A stretch of DNA of 64,000 nucleotides. It comes from Syntrophotaleaceae bacterium (GTDB lineage: Bacteria > Desulfobacterota > Desulfuromonadia > Desulfuromonadales > Syntrophotaleaceae). Positions within the stretch are counted from its first letter, which is position 1, and each line of letters begins with the position of its first letter. The translations under genes were made by a program, and so were the position numbers. Below, piece by piece: positions 8,164-18,288 of this stretch. The notes below the pieces were generated by a model. That model saw only the letters and a list, made by a program, of their open reading frames with translations. It was not told the origin of the DNA and ran no database searches. The DNA is taken from contig JAWKQB010000004.1 in assembly GCA_041390365.1 (NCBI GenBank), positions 1-64,000 of the forward strand, in the 5' to 3' direction.

Positions 8164-11100
8164 ATGGACCAGACCATACGAAACAAGCTGCGAGGCGTCG
8201 TGACCCAGTGCCGAAAGCTGCTGGAGGACTCCACAGCCCAAGCTCTCCAGGGACGTTTCGGCATCTACGCGTCCCGCAAAAAGGGCGAGGTCCAAATTGA
8301 GGACGAGGCCCGCATGGCGCACCTCACCGAGGAGGACCGCGCCTGCCGCCAGGACCTACTGGACCATCTGGAGCACATCCAGGCCATCGGCTACAAGCCG
8401 AGCGAGGCGCTGGAACAGCTTGTCCGCGAGATCAGTTTCACCCATCTCAACCGCCTCTGTGCCTATAAGATGATGGAGTCCCGGGGCCTTATCCGCGAGG
8501 CCGTGAGCCGCGGGCTCAAATCCCAAGGCTTTTTCTTCTACCTCGCCGACCACCCGGAAGACGAAAAGCTCCATAACGGCGGCGGGCAAGAGACGGCATA
8601 CCGGAACTTCCTCGACTGGCTGGGTGGAACGCTTTCGCAAGAAATCGGCGTTCTCTTTAATCCTAATGACCCGGCGAATCGCATCTACCCACCGCAAAGG
8701 GTGCTGGACGAGGTGTTGGCCCTGATCAACGATGGAGACCTCAAGGACATCTGGTCTCAAGACGAGACCATCGGTTGGGTTTACCAGTATTTCACGCCGA
8801 AAGAGTTGCGCGACAAGGCCCGCAAAGAAAGTCAGGCCCCGCGCAATTCTTATGAGCTTGCCTTCCGTAATCAGTTCTTCACCCCTCGGTATGTGGTGGA
8901 GTTCTTAACCGATAACACCCTCGGCCGCATCTGGTACGAGATGCGCAAGGGCAAGACCATCCTCAAAGACCGCTGCAAATACCTGGTGCGGCGTCCCATG
9001 GAGATATTCCTGAAGGATGGTGAGCTGCCTCCGGCGGAGTCAAAAGAGGCGCGTGAAGACCTTTCGCAGGAAGAACTGCTGAAGCAGCCAGTTTACATAC
9101 CTCACCGGCCCAAGAAAGACCCGCGCGAGCTTAAGGTCCTCGACCCGGCCTGCGGCTCCGGGCATTTCCTCCTCTATTGCTTTGACCTGCTTCAAGTCAT
9201 TTATGAAGAAGCCTACGACGATCCGGACTTAGGCGCGGCGCTAAGGAGGGATTACCCGGCGATTGAAGATCTCCGACGTGCTGTGCCCGCGCTGATCCTC
9301 AAGCACAACCTGCACGGCATTGACATTGATCTGCGGGCTACCCAGATCGCGGCGCTGGCCCTGTGGTTGCGCTGCCAGCGGGCGTATCAGGAATTGGGTC
9401 TGAAGAACGGGGAACGCCCAAAGATCACCCGCTCCAACATCGTCTGCGCTGAACCGATGCCGGGCGAGACGGACCTGCTGAAGGAATTCACCTCTACCCT
9501 GCAGCCCAAAGTGCTGGGCCAACTCGTCGAGGCGGTCTTCGAGAAGATGAAGCTCGCCGGCGAGGCGGGAAGCCTGCTCAAGATCGAGGAAGAGATTCGT
9601 GAGGCGGCAGGCAAAGCGAAATTCGAATTCATTCAGTGGAAGAAACACCAAGACAAAGCAAAGTGGTCGCTATTTCCAGAGTTGGTTAAGCGAGACCAAC
9701 CTTCCATTTTTGACTTTGCTGATATGACGGATGAGGTGTTCCTTGATCGTGCCGAGGAGGAAATCGTCGAGGCCCTTCGCCGCTACGCCACACAGGCCGA
9801 AAACGGCCGCGGCTTCCGCCGCCGATTGTTCGCTGAGGATGCGGCCCGCGGCTTCGCCTTCATCGACCTCTGCCGCAAGCGCTACGACACGGTGCTGATG
9901 AATCCACCGTTTGGTGAGTGCGTACAAAGTGCCATCCAGCATGTCTCTCGAGTTGTGCCCCATTGGTGCAAGAATCTTGCTTCAGCATTTGTTGGTAGAC
10001 TTATTTCTATGCTGAGTGTTGGCGCTAAAATAGGGACCGTAACTGATCGCACCATACTGATCAAGTCCAGCTATCAGGATTTCAGAACCCAGTATGCGCT
10101 TGGTTCATTGAATATTGGACCCATGGCGGACTTAGGATGGAATGTTCTCGATGCAAATGTGGAAGTTTCGGCTGTGGTGTTTTCTGAATCTTCAGAACTC
10201 AACGGAGAGCAGCTATTCATTGATTGTCGGGCTGCAGCGAACAAAGATAGTGAACTCGTTGCAGCTATAGTACCGACCAATATGGGCGGAGGTCACAAAT
10301 GGCTTAGGTCAACATCCTTCTTACGATTACCAAATGCGTCCATCGCCCACGATATGCCGAGTTTCATTATTCGTTGGTTTAACTCCATTCCTGCCCTGAA
10401 GGATGGAGGTGCAAAAGCCCTACAAGGGCATGCGATTAAAATGGATTGGTATGGCCGCCTTCGGTGGGAAGTCGATCCATCCCTTATTGGTAATAACGCA
10501 ACATGGTCAGCCATGTATAACGGCGGATCGTTTACGCGTTTCTACCTTCCTCTTATAGAAATTGTCAGATGGAATGGAGACGGCACTTTCCTAAAGAAGC
10601 ATCCGTCGACACGATGGTCAAACGCTGAACGACAGCAGAAGCCGGGCATTGGGTACGGGAAGAGAGGCGATATTCTGGACGCACATCTTGTTCCTTCCGG
10701 TCATGTTTTCACAGTGGAAGGACTATTTGTCCTTCCAGATTCACTGTCGGATATTTGGTACTACCTTGGGATTCTGAATTCCCCACTTTGTTCGGTGATC
10801 TTGAACTTTTACTGCGGTCAACACAAGCACGCGGGCTATGTCGACCTTCTCCCAGTCCCCCGAATCAGCGATAACAGAACAGCAGGAGAAGTTATCGGCG
10901 ATCTTGCGTATAAGGGCTGGGTGTCTAATAGAGAACTGGATAAATCCAATGAAGTGTCACCTGTATTCGTCCATCCGTGGGTTTCTATTGCAATGGATGT
11001 AAAAGACTTATTTCAGGAACTTGCCGAGTGTAGTTCAACAACACAACAAGAAATAGCCAGTTTAACGAGCCAGTTGGAGACTGCCGTCGAATCAGCCTAC

Positions 11101-12096
11101 AAACTTGAAATCGGAGAACGCCACCAAATCAGTGAGTTGATCGAACGCGCGTCTTCTAATGCCGGATTATCTGATGAATCTGACAAAGAAGAAGAGGCCG
11201 ATAGTACAGCGTCAATATCTCAAGTGGTGCATGGTGTGGTGTCGTATCTGCTTGGTTGTTCCGTAGGTCGATGGGATATCCGTTTCGCCACCGGCGAGCG
11301 GCAGTGCCCAGAACTCCCCGATCCCTTCGACCCGCTCCCTGTCTGTCCGCCAGGCATGCTCCAAGGTACGGACGGTTTACCCGCCAAGCCGGAGGATGTA
11401 CCGTCCGATTATCCTATCCGGATCGACTGGGACGGCATCCTGGTGGATGACCCTGGGCATGAGGATGACATCATCCGTCGCGTTCAAGACGTGCTGGAGG
11501 TGATCTGGAAAGACCGCGCCGAGGCCATCGAACGGGAAGCCTGGGAAATCCTGGGCGTGCGGGAGCTGCGCGACTATTTCCGCAAGCCCGGCAACGGCGG
11601 CTTCTGGATGGACCACGTCAAGCGCTACTCCAAGAGCCGTCGAAAGGCTCCGATCTACTGGTACCTGCGCTCGGCCAGGGGCAACTATGGACTGTGGCTT
11701 TACTATCACCGCCTGGACAAGGACATTCTCTTCAAGGCGCTGCTCAATTATGTGGAGCCCAAGATACGCATGGAGGAGGACCGTCTGAAATCCTTGAGGG
11801 GTCGAAAAGAAGCTGCAGGAAGTTCCGGACGCGAGGCCAAGCAGATCGAAAAGGACATGGACCGCCAGGATCAGTTGGTCTCCGAGCTGCACGACTTTGC
11901 GGACAAGCTCCGCAGGGCCGCAAACCTCCATCTTGTCCCTGACCTCAATGACGGGGTGGTTCTCACCATCGCCCCGCTCTTTGAGCTGGTGCCATGGAAA
12001 GAGGCGAAGGAATACTGGGAAGACCTCGTCGCGGGCAAGTACGAATGGTCGAGCATCGGCAAACAAATGCGCGAGAAGGGGCTGGTGAACAAATGA
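8164..12096 (+). CDS. pglX: BREX adenine-specific DNA methyltransferase PglX
   Basis: A 1310-aa N6-adenine methyltransferase. The SAM-binding motif DPACGSGHFLLY lies near residue 325 and the catalytic NPPF motif near residue 580. A DUF-like N-terminal helical region and a C-terminal domain (from about residue 1040) complete the PglX layout. It methylates one adenine in a non-palindromic site so that the host is distinguished from phage. Type 1 PglX proteins are usually about 1200 aa, so this one is somewhat long. The stretch from just after NPPF (about 9900) to about 11270 is visibly AT-richer than both flanks, and probably is the target-recognition region acquired by recombination. It starts 3 nt after brxC and overlaps pglZ by ATGA. 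Confidence 0.93.
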   Translation: MDQTIRNKLRGVVTQCRKLLEDSTAQALQGRFGIYASRKKGEVQIEDEARMAHLTEEDRACRQDLLDHLEHIQAIGYKPSEALEQLVREISFTHLNRLCAYKMMESRGLIREAVSRGLKSQGFFFYLADHPEDEKLHNGGGQETAYRNFLDWLGGTLSQEIGVLFNPNDPANRIYPPQRVLDEVLALINDGDLKDIWSQDETIGWVYQYFTPKELRDKARKESQAPRNSYELAFRNQFFTPRYVVEFLTDNTLGRIWYEMRKGKTILKDRCKYLVRRPMEIFLKDGELPPAESKEAREDLSQEELLKQPVYIPHRPKKDPRELKVLDPACGSGHFLLYCFDLLQVIYEEAYDDPDLGAALRRDYPAIEDLRRAVPALILKHNLHGIDIDLRATQIAALALWLRCQRAYQELGLKNGERPKITRSNIVCAEPMPGETDLLKEFTSTLQPKVLGQLVEAVFEKMKLAGEAGSLLKIEEEIREAAGKAKFEFIQWKKHQDKAKWSLFPELVKRDQPSIFDFADMTDEVFLDRAEEEIVEALRRYATQAENGRGFRRRLFAEDAARGFAFIDLCRKRYDTVLMNPPFGECVQSAIQHVSRVVPHWCKNLASAFVGRLISMLSVGAKIGTVTDRTILIKSSYQDFRTQYALGSLNIGPMADLGWNVLDANVEVSAVVFSESSELNGEQLFIDCRAAANKDSELVAAIVPTNMGGGHKWLRSTSFLRLPNASIAHDMPSFIIRWFNSIPALKDGGAKALQGHAIKMDWYGRLRWEVDPSLIGNNATWSAMYNGGSFTRFYLPLIEIVRWNGDGTFLKKHPSTRWSNAERQQKPGIGYGKRGDILDAHLVPSGHVFTVEGLFVLPDSLSDIWYYLGILNSPLCSVILNFYCGQHKHAGYVDLLPVPRISDNRTAGEVIGDLAYKGWVSNRELDKSNEVSPVFVHPWVSIAMDVKDLFQELAECSSTTQQEIASLTSQLETAVESAYKLEIGERHQISELIERASSNAGLSDESDKEEEADSTASISQVVHGVVSYLLGCSVGRWDIRFATGERQCPELPDPFDPLPVCPPGMLQGTDGLPAKPEDVPSDYPIRIDWDGILVDDPGHEDDIIRRVQDVLEVIWKDRAEAIEREAWEILGVRELRDYFRKPGNGGFWMDHVKRYSKSRRKAPIYWYLRSARGNYGLWLYYHRLDKDILFKALLNYVEPKIRMEEDRLKSLRGRKEAAGSSGREAKQIEKDMDRQDQLVSELHDFADKLRRAANLHLVPDLNDGVVLTIAPLFELVPWKEAKEYWEDLVAGKYEWSSIGKQMREKGLVNK

Positions 12097-14687
12097 GCCT
12101 CGGCATCGTAACAGAACATCTCATCAGTCTGATCGCCAAGCAGGTCAACGACAACGGCCTCGTGGTTTGGTACGACCCGGATGGCGCGTATGCGGCTGCT
12201 CTGCCGGCGCTGGACCTACCCGATACCGATGTGCTTCGCTACAAAGGCAGTTTTGTCCAGTTGCGCTGGGAAATAGACCAGAAGCATCTCATGGACGGCG
12301 AAGAGGCGCCCCGCATGGTGGTCTATGTGCCGATGGCTCAGGACCAGACCCATCACGCCCTCATCGAGTTGGAATCTGCTGGTGTGATCATGCAGCCCGG
12401 CCAGCAGCCCCCGGCGCGCAACACCCGACTGGCCGTTGTGGCCCGCAACGCCCTGAAAGGCGTTCTGGGCGAAGACACCGCTGCCCATGTGGAAAAGCAG
12501 ACCGAAGCAGGAAAGTTGACCCTAGCCGACCTCGACGCCTTGGCCGACAAAGGCGGCGAGATTTCCAAGGGAGTGATTGCCCTTATCTTTGGCACCGGCA
12601 ACCCGCAGGAGGTCGCCCTCTCTTTTCTCGACAATGATCGTCTCGATGAGAGCATTACCAAAAAGGACGCCAAAGGCGAACTTGTGGAACTTCTACGGCA
12701 TAACCTCGGTTTCGACGCCCCTGATGGCGACGGGTTGGACGTCCTCCGCCAACGGCTGGCCCGGCACGTCTTGATGACCGATCTTATTTCAGGACTTGGC
12801 CAGACTGTACCGTCCAGTCTGGCCTCGGCTCCCGTCGCCACAGCGCCCGCTACCGCCACCGCATGCGTTGATCTGGCCCGGGCGTGGCGTTTACGCCGTG
12901 ACCGGCGTGACAGCTACGTGGCCGCCGCGCTCAGGGTGGAACAGGAGTTCAACCTCGCCGCCTTGACGTTCGAGCCGGAGGCGATGACAAATGTCGAAAC
13001 CTTCCCGGCTATTGAGAGGGCGCTGTTGAGACATGCAGAGAACCGGCTTCTGGAGAAAACAGACGGCGATATGTTGGTCCTGGCCGAGTCCCGCAAGGCT
13101 GGCTTTTGGTGCGATGCGGAACCGAAACTTCAGGCTCGGTGGGCGCTTGTTGCTTCCGCTGCCGAGGTACTACTGGAGGCTGAGCGCGTCGAGAAGGCGT
13201 TAAAAAAATCCCCGCAGTCGGTCACCGGGATGATCAAGGAATATACCGAAGGTGCGGAGCCCTGGTGTCTGCTGGATACTCAGCATCGTCACATGGAGAG
13301 CCGTTGGTACAACTTCGAGCCCCATGGCGACGACCACGACAGCATCGAGAAACTGGTGATCCAGGCCAGACGGCGTTACGTGGCGGTAGGCTCTGAGATC
13401 GCCCGGCAATTCCTGACGGAACTGCAGAAAAACGCCCCGGACAAGAGCGTTATGCGCCAGCGCGAGGTTTTCGAGAACCACGTCAAGCCGTTCCTCGCCG
13501 AGAAGAAGACCGCCTATGTGTGGGTGGATGCGCTTCGATTCGAAATGGGCCGGGAGCTGGCCCGCTTGCTCAGGGAAGATTTCGAGGTGGACCTCCATCC
13601 GGCCCTCGCCGCCGTGCCCACCGTGACCGAGATCGGCATGGCGGCGCTGCTGCCCGGCGCTCAGGGCGATGCAAAGGTCGTGACGGCAGGCAGCGGCAAA
13701 CTGGCGCTGGAAATCAACGGGAGCCTCATTAAGGATCGCAAAGACCGGCTGACGCTTCTGAAGAAGCATGCGGGCGTGGATGTCTTTGACGCCAAGTTGG
13801 ACAATCTCCTGCCCAAGCCCTCCAAGAAGGTTCGCGAAGGCATCGAAAACGCGCAGTTGATTCTTGTGACATCGCAAGAGATTGATGAACTCTGCGAGCA
13901 GGACAACATCACCCAGGCGCGCAGACAAATGGACGGTGTCCTGAACGACCTGCGGCGGGGCGTTCGAGTGCTCTTTGACATGGGTATCGAGCGCATCGTC
14001 CTGGCGGCTGACCATGGACATCTCTTCGCCGATGAACTGAGCGAAGACATGAAAGTGGACTCGCCGGGCGGCGAAACCGCGGACCTCCATCGCCGGGTTT
14101 GGGTGGGGCATGGGGGCAATGCGGGCGATGCATTCCTGCGTGCACCTCTCAGCGCGCTCGGCATGCAGGGCGACTTCGACTTGGCCACGCCCTGGACCTT
14201 CGCCTGCTTCAAGTGCAAGGGGGGTGCGAAAGCTTATTTCCATGGCGGGCTTTCGCCACAGGAATTGCTGGTGCCGGTCATGGTTCTACGTCCGTCTTGC
14301 AAACCATCCGCTGGTCCGCCGGTAGGTATCACCTGGACGCTCGTTCCGGGTAGTCAAAAACTTACGACCCGGTTCTTCTCTGTGCAACTAACAGGTGTGA
14401 ACTCAGGACTGTTCGACATCGCACCGCCGAAAGTCCGTGTTGAACTGCGAGCGAAAGGAAAGATCGTGTCGCGTGCCGTCAGTGCGTCCTACGGTTTCGA
14501 AGAGGCCACAGGCGATGTGGCATTGCGCAACGATGCGAGCGATTCTAAGAGGATAGCACCCAATACGATCACTTTGATGATCACCGAGGAGCCGGACCAA
14601 AAGAGTGTTGGATTGTACTTGCTTGATGCCGCGACAGGAGCTGAATTGGCACGGCTGGAGAAAATCGAAGTGTCTATCGCAATGTAA
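12093..14687 (+). CDS. pglZ: BREX alkaline-phosphatase-fold protein PglZ
   Basis: An 864-aa PglZ protein. Alkaline-phosphatase-superfamily metal-site motifs are visible: VWVDALRFEMGREL near residue 476 and LAADHGHLF near residue 638, with a typical C-terminal beta-rich domain. PglZ proteins bind PglX and are needed for both modification and exclusion; the enzymatic activity of BREX PglZ is not settled, though nuclease activity has been reported for some members. The start at 12093 is chosen because it overlaps the pglX stop (ATGA) and opens MSLGIVTEHLISLIAKQ; the open frame continuing back to 11994 is inside pglX. Confidence 0.93.
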   Translation: MSLGIVTEHLISLIAKQVNDNGLVVWYDPDGAYAAALPALDLPDTDVLRYKGSFVQLRWEIDQKHLMDGEEAPRMVVYVPMAQDQTHHALIELESAGVIMQPGQQPPARNTRLAVVARNALKGVLGEDTAAHVEKQTEAGKLTLADLDALADKGGEISKGVIALIFGTGNPQEVALSFLDNDRLDESITKKDAKGELVELLRHNLGFDAPDGDGLDVLRQRLARHVLMTDLISGLGQTVPSSLASAPVATAPATATACVDLARAWRLRRDRRDSYVAAALRVEQEFNLAALTFEPEAMTNVETFPAIERALLRHAENRLLEKTDGDMLVLAESRKAGFWCDAEPKLQARWALVASAAEVLLEAERVEKALKKSPQSVTGMIKEYTEGAEPWCLLDTQHRHMESRWYNFEPHGDDHDSIEKLVIQARRRYVAVGSEIARQFLTELQKNAPDKSVMRQREVFENHVKPFLAEKKTAYVWVDALRFEMGRELARLLREDFEVDLHPALAAVPTVTEIGMAALLPGAQGDAKVVTAGSGKLALEINGSLIKDRKDRLTLLKKHAGVDVFDAKLDNLLPKPSKKVREGIENAQLILVTSQEIDELCEQDNITQARRQMDGVLNDLRRGVRVLFDMGIERIVLAADHGHLFADELSEDMKVDSPGGETADLHRRVWVGHGGNAGDAFLRAPLSALGMQGDFDLATPWTFACFKCKGGAKAYFHGGLSPQELLVPVMVLRPSCKPSAGPPVGITWTLVPGSQKLTTRFFSVQLTGVNSGLFDIAPPKVRVELRAKGKIVSRAVSASYGFEEATGDVALRNDASDSKRIAPNTITLMITEEPDQKSVGLYLLDAATGAELARLEKIEVSIAM

Positions 14688-14697
14688 GGGATGAACG

Positions 14698-16725
14698 ATG
14701 CCAGAACTTGATCGCAAAGCAACCAGAGTTTTTGCCGGTAAGGTGGTTCGCAAGGACCTCGTCCGAAAGGTGAAGGTCGGGGCGAACGTTCCGGTCTTTG
14801 TCCTTGAGTATCTTCTCGGTAAGTACTGCGCCACCGATGACGCGGCGGCCATCGAGGCGGGGCTTCGCGTCGTGAACACCACGATCAGTTCCAACTTCGT
14901 CCGACCCGATGAGGCCAACAAGGCGCAGTCGATGGTCAAGGACAAGGGCAAGCACACGCTCATCGATAAGGTGAAGGTCCGCTATCTTTCGGACGACGAC
15001 AAGTATTGGGCAGAGCTGCTTAACTTCGGCCACAAGTTCGTCCATGTGCCGGAGCACTTCTTGCGCGAATACGACCGGCTTCTCATGGGCGGCATCTGGG
15101 CCCAGATCGACATCCGGCACCAATACGACGAGGATGCCAAGGGCAAGCGGAGCCCCTTCTGGATTGACAGCATAAAACCTATTCAGATCGCATCGTTCGA
15201 CTTGGCGGAATACCAGAACTGTCGTCGCGAGTTCTCTGCGGACGAATGGCTTGACCTGCTCCTGCGAACCATAGGTCTTGAACCGCAGAACTTCGACCGC
15301 CGGCTCAAGATGATGTTCCTCGTCCGGATGATCCCGCTCTGCGAACACAACTTCAACCTCGTGGAGCTGGGACCTCGAGGTACGGGCAAGAGTTACGCAT
15401 ATCAGGAGCTGTCACCATACACCATCCTCCTGACCGGCCCCACGACCGTCGCCAACCTCTTCTACAACATGGCGAGTGGAAAGATGGGGCTGGTGGGAAT
15501 CTGGGACTCCATCGCCTTCGATGAGGTGGCCGATCTCCAGAAGATGCCGAAAGAGGTGGTCACGACACTCAAGACCTATTGTGAATCCGGCATGTTTGCC
15601 CGCGGGAAGGACGCTCTTACCGGTATGGCCTCCATAGCGATGTTCGGCAACACCAACCAGGCGGTCGACGTCATGGTGCGTTCCTCGCATTTGTTCATGC
15701 CGATGCCGGAGGTGATCCGCGAGGACATGGCCTTCCTTGATCGCCTCCATTTTTACATCCCCGGCTGGGAAGTTCCGAAGATGCGGGTCGAGTATTTTAC
15801 CGACCATTATGGATTCGTGGTTGATTACCTTGCCGAGGCGCTCCGCGAGCTGCGAAAACATAACTTCACTGAAGCGATAGATAGGCATTTCTCGCTCGGC
15901 TCCCATCTTAATGCCAGAGACGTGAAAGCGGTTCGGAAGACGGTTTCAGGCCTGATCAAGTTGATTTACCCGCATGGTGAAATGAGCCGCGATGAGCTTG
16001 CGGAAATCACTGAGCTGGCCATCGAGGGTCGGCGACGTGTCAAGGAACAACTCAAGAAGCTCGGTTCCTTTGAGTATCACCAGACTTCGTTTTCATACAT
16101 AGACAACGATACGCGCGAGGAGAGATTCGTCGGGGTTCCGGAACAGGGGGGGCGCGACATGATCGCGTCCGACCCGCTTGCCCCTGGGTCGGTGTACACC
16201 GCCTCCGTGGATGACCAAGGGAAGGTTGGTCTCTATCGCCTTGAGGTCGGCTGCTCTCCCGGTACCGGGAAACTCAAAATAGCCGGTGGCATCGATGGAA
16301 CGATGCGCGAATCGATCCAGCGGGCCTTTGCCTATCTGGCAGCGCAGAAGGTCAAGATAGGGATTTCCCAGCAGGTGGATACGACGGATTTCCATGTTGA
16401 AGGCATAGACCTGCTCAGTAATCACGTGCCTTGTGAAGCAGGTGTCGCGCTCATCGTGGCGGTGTACTCCGCCATCAAAAAACAGTCGGTGCTGGCGGGC
16501 CTTGTGATACTTGGGGACCTGAGCATCCAGGGCAATATCAAGTCCCTTCGATCTCTGGTGGAGCCTCTCCAGGTCGCCATGGATAACGGCGCACGTCGGG
16601 CGCTGGTGCCTTTGGAGAACAAGCGAAACTTCCTGGAGGTCTCGGGCGATATCGTAGAACGGGTCGATCCAATCTTCTTCTCGGACCCCATGACGGCAGC
16701 GATGAAGGCGCTGGGGATGACATAG
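14698..16725 (+). CDS. brxL: BREX AAA+/Lon-like protein BrxL
   Basis: A 675-aa protein with an AAA+ core, Walker A GPRGTGKSYAY near residue 225 and a Walker B-like IAFDEVADL near residue 279, and a C-terminal Lon-like domain from about residue 480. BrxL assembles rings on DNA and is needed for exclusion but not for methylation. In the Lon-like domain the place of the Ser of PSAG is taken by Cys579 (VPCEAG), so Ser-Lys peptidase activity should not be assumed. The length fits type 1 BrxL. It ends 18 nt before the Cap4 gene with no terminator between them. Confidence 0.92.
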   Translation: MPELDRKATRVFAGKVVRKDLVRKVKVGANVPVFVLEYLLGKYCATDDAAAIEAGLRVVNTTISSNFVRPDEANKAQSMVKDKGKHTLIDKVKVRYLSDDDKYWAELLNFGHKFVHVPEHFLREYDRLLMGGIWAQIDIRHQYDEDAKGKRSPFWIDSIKPIQIASFDLAEYQNCRREFSADEWLDLLLRTIGLEPQNFDRRLKMMFLVRMIPLCEHNFNLVELGPRGTGKSYAYQELSPYTILLTGPTTVANLFYNMASGKMGLVGIWDSIAFDEVADLQKMPKEVVTTLKTYCESGMFARGKDALTGMASIAMFGNTNQAVDVMVRSSHLFMPMPEVIREDMAFLDRLHFYIPGWEVPKMRVEYFTDHYGFVVDYLAEALRELRKHNFTEAIDRHFSLGSHLNARDVKAVRKTVSGLIKLIYPHGEMSRDELAEITELAIEGRRRVKEQLKKLGSFEYHQTSFSYIDNDTREERFVGVPEQGGRDMIASDPLAPGSVYTASVDDQGKVGLYRLEVGCSPGTGKLKIAGGIDGTMRESIQRAFAYLAAQKVKIGISQQVDTTDFHVEGIDLLSNHVPCEAGVALIVAVYSAIKKQSVLAGLVILGDLSIQGNIKSLRSLVEPLQVAMDNGARRALVPLENKRNFLEVSGDIVERVDPIFFSDPMTAAMKALGMT

Positions 16726-16743
16726 GTGATTGCAAGGACGCTT

Positions 16744-18279
16744 ATGAGCAAAGCTGTTACTGCTCGGCAACAAGGCGACGATTACCAGGCATACCACTTC
16801 TGGATGCTTGCGGCGGAGATGCTACGCCCTACAGCTAAGATTGCAGAGGTAGGTTACGAAGTAGGGGACTACAAGTCGTTCGATGACGTGGCCGTGAAAT
16901 ATGCCCAGCCCCGAATTCATGCGCATGGCATTGAGGTCGATGCCGACTACTTCCAGATAAAGTTTTCTGTGAACTACTGCAAGGCTATTACGGCCGAAGC
17001 ACTGGTTGATCCGTCATTCATTGGGGCACAATCTGTCTCGTTCCTTGAAAGACTCCGGGATGCTGTTCAGAAAATACCTGGTGGGGCAAACCACCGATTT
17101 GTGCTTATCACTCCCCGCCCTCCTGATCCCAATGATACCTTGAGTACGCTTCTCAATACTTCGAATGGCAGCATTAACTGTGATGCTCTCCTTCAAGGCA
17201 AGACTAAGAATAGCCGCATGGGAAAAATTCGCGAACTATGGGCTTCGAAGCTCGGCTTGAAGGACGAGTTAGAGTTGGTGCCCATACTGCAGCGCCTGAA
17301 GATTGTATGCTGGCCCGAAAACCTTCAGGACATTATTGGTCATTTAAATGCACGCCTTGAAGCAGCAGGGTTGCAATCATGGCCAGAGTCATCCCGTGCT
17401 AATCCTTATCCTCAACTTATTCGGGCATTGTGCGCTGAAGGGAAAAAGTGGTTCACACGGGAATGCATAATGAAAGCAGCAACACGAGAGGGTCTTATAA
17501 GTTCCACTATACTGCCATCCACTTCTGGAACACGCCTTGGTATCAGAACATTCATGCGCTGGGCAGAAAACATGGAAGATGAAACGGATGCAATGCTCTG
17601 TTTATGCGGCCACTTTGTTGACCGATATATTCGATCCCCTGAACTCTGGACTTCAGTGATTATTCCAGAGACCACCAGATTTCTGAGAAGTAATGTGAGG
17701 CCCGGTGGCAACTATGTGATGGACCTCCAGACACTAACCTCTGTGGCGTTTCTCGCCGGCTATTTGCTTGATCCTAAACTCAATGTGAAGTTGGCCATCG
17801 TCCAAGACCGTGGCAGTGTACCATGGGAGGTAGATTCAAATCGAATCAGCGCGATATCTGACCGGTGGGAACAACATATCTCTGTTGTAGGTAATGGCCG
17901 CGACCTCGTGGTTGGCATCAGTATCAGCAGACCGGTGACAGCTGACGTGACCGCTTATATTTGTAAGGCCTCGCTACCAGCACAGGAATTCGTGAGTCTT
18001 GAACCTCAAGGAGGCCCCGGCCAGAAGACCATTGTTGACGCGACGGATGCTTATGGGCTTGCCCAACATGTGGTCAACCATCTTTCCAGGATACGGAAGG
18101 AAAAGGAAATCCTGGGTCCAACTCATCTGTTCTTGGCTGCCCCTAACGTTTTTTCTTTCTTCCTTGGGCAGTTGGCTAGGCCATTGGGTCAAATCAAGCT
18201 TTACGAGTACCACTTCGGCTCGGGCGAAACAGGGGCCTACACCCCTTCAGTCACCATCAATCACGAGGTGCGGATTTAG
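16744..18279 (+). CDS. cap4: CBASS effector Cap4 (DUF4297-type nuclease + SAVED)
   Basis: A 511-aa two-domain protein. The N-terminus carries the Cap4 endonuclease pattern: GDDYQAYHFWMLAAEML, then FDDVAVKY, then DYFQIKFSV, in which the D and QxK residues correspond to a PD-(D/E)XK active site. The C-terminal half, from about residue 320 (NYVMDLQTLTSVAFLAGYLL), resembles a SAVED domain, which senses cyclic oligonucleotides made by the CD-NTase. Known Cap4 proteins then degrade double-stranded DNA. The ATG at 16744 has AAGGA 7 nt upstream; a GTG directly after the brxL stop (16726) is the alternative. It is AT-richer than the BREX genes, suggesting a separate origin. Confidence 0.87.
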   Translation: MSKAVTARQQGDDYQAYHFWMLAAEMLRPTAKIAEVGYEVGDYKSFDDVAVKYAQPRIHAHGIEVDADYFQIKFSVNYCKAITAEALVDPSFIGAQSVSFLERLRDAVQKIPGGANHRFVLITPRPPDPNDTLSTLLNTSNGSINCDALLQGKTKNSRMGKIRELWASKLGLKDELELVPILQRLKIVCWPENLQDIIGHLNARLEAAGLQSWPESSRANPYPQLIRALCAEGKKWFTRECIMKAATREGLISSTILPSTSGTRLGIRTFMRWAENMEDETDAMLCLCGHFVDRYIRSPELWTSVIIPETTRFLRSNVRPGGNYVMDLQTLTSVAFLAGYLLDPKLNVKLAIVQDRGSVPWEVDSNRISAISDRWEQHISVVGNGRDLVVGISISRPVTADVTAYICKASLPAQEFVSLEPQGGPGQKTIVDATDAYGLAQHVVNHLSRIRKEKEILGPTHLFLAAPNVFSFFLGQLARPLGQIKLYEYHFGSGETGAYTPSVTINHEVRI

Positions 18280-18288
18280 GAGAGTGTC

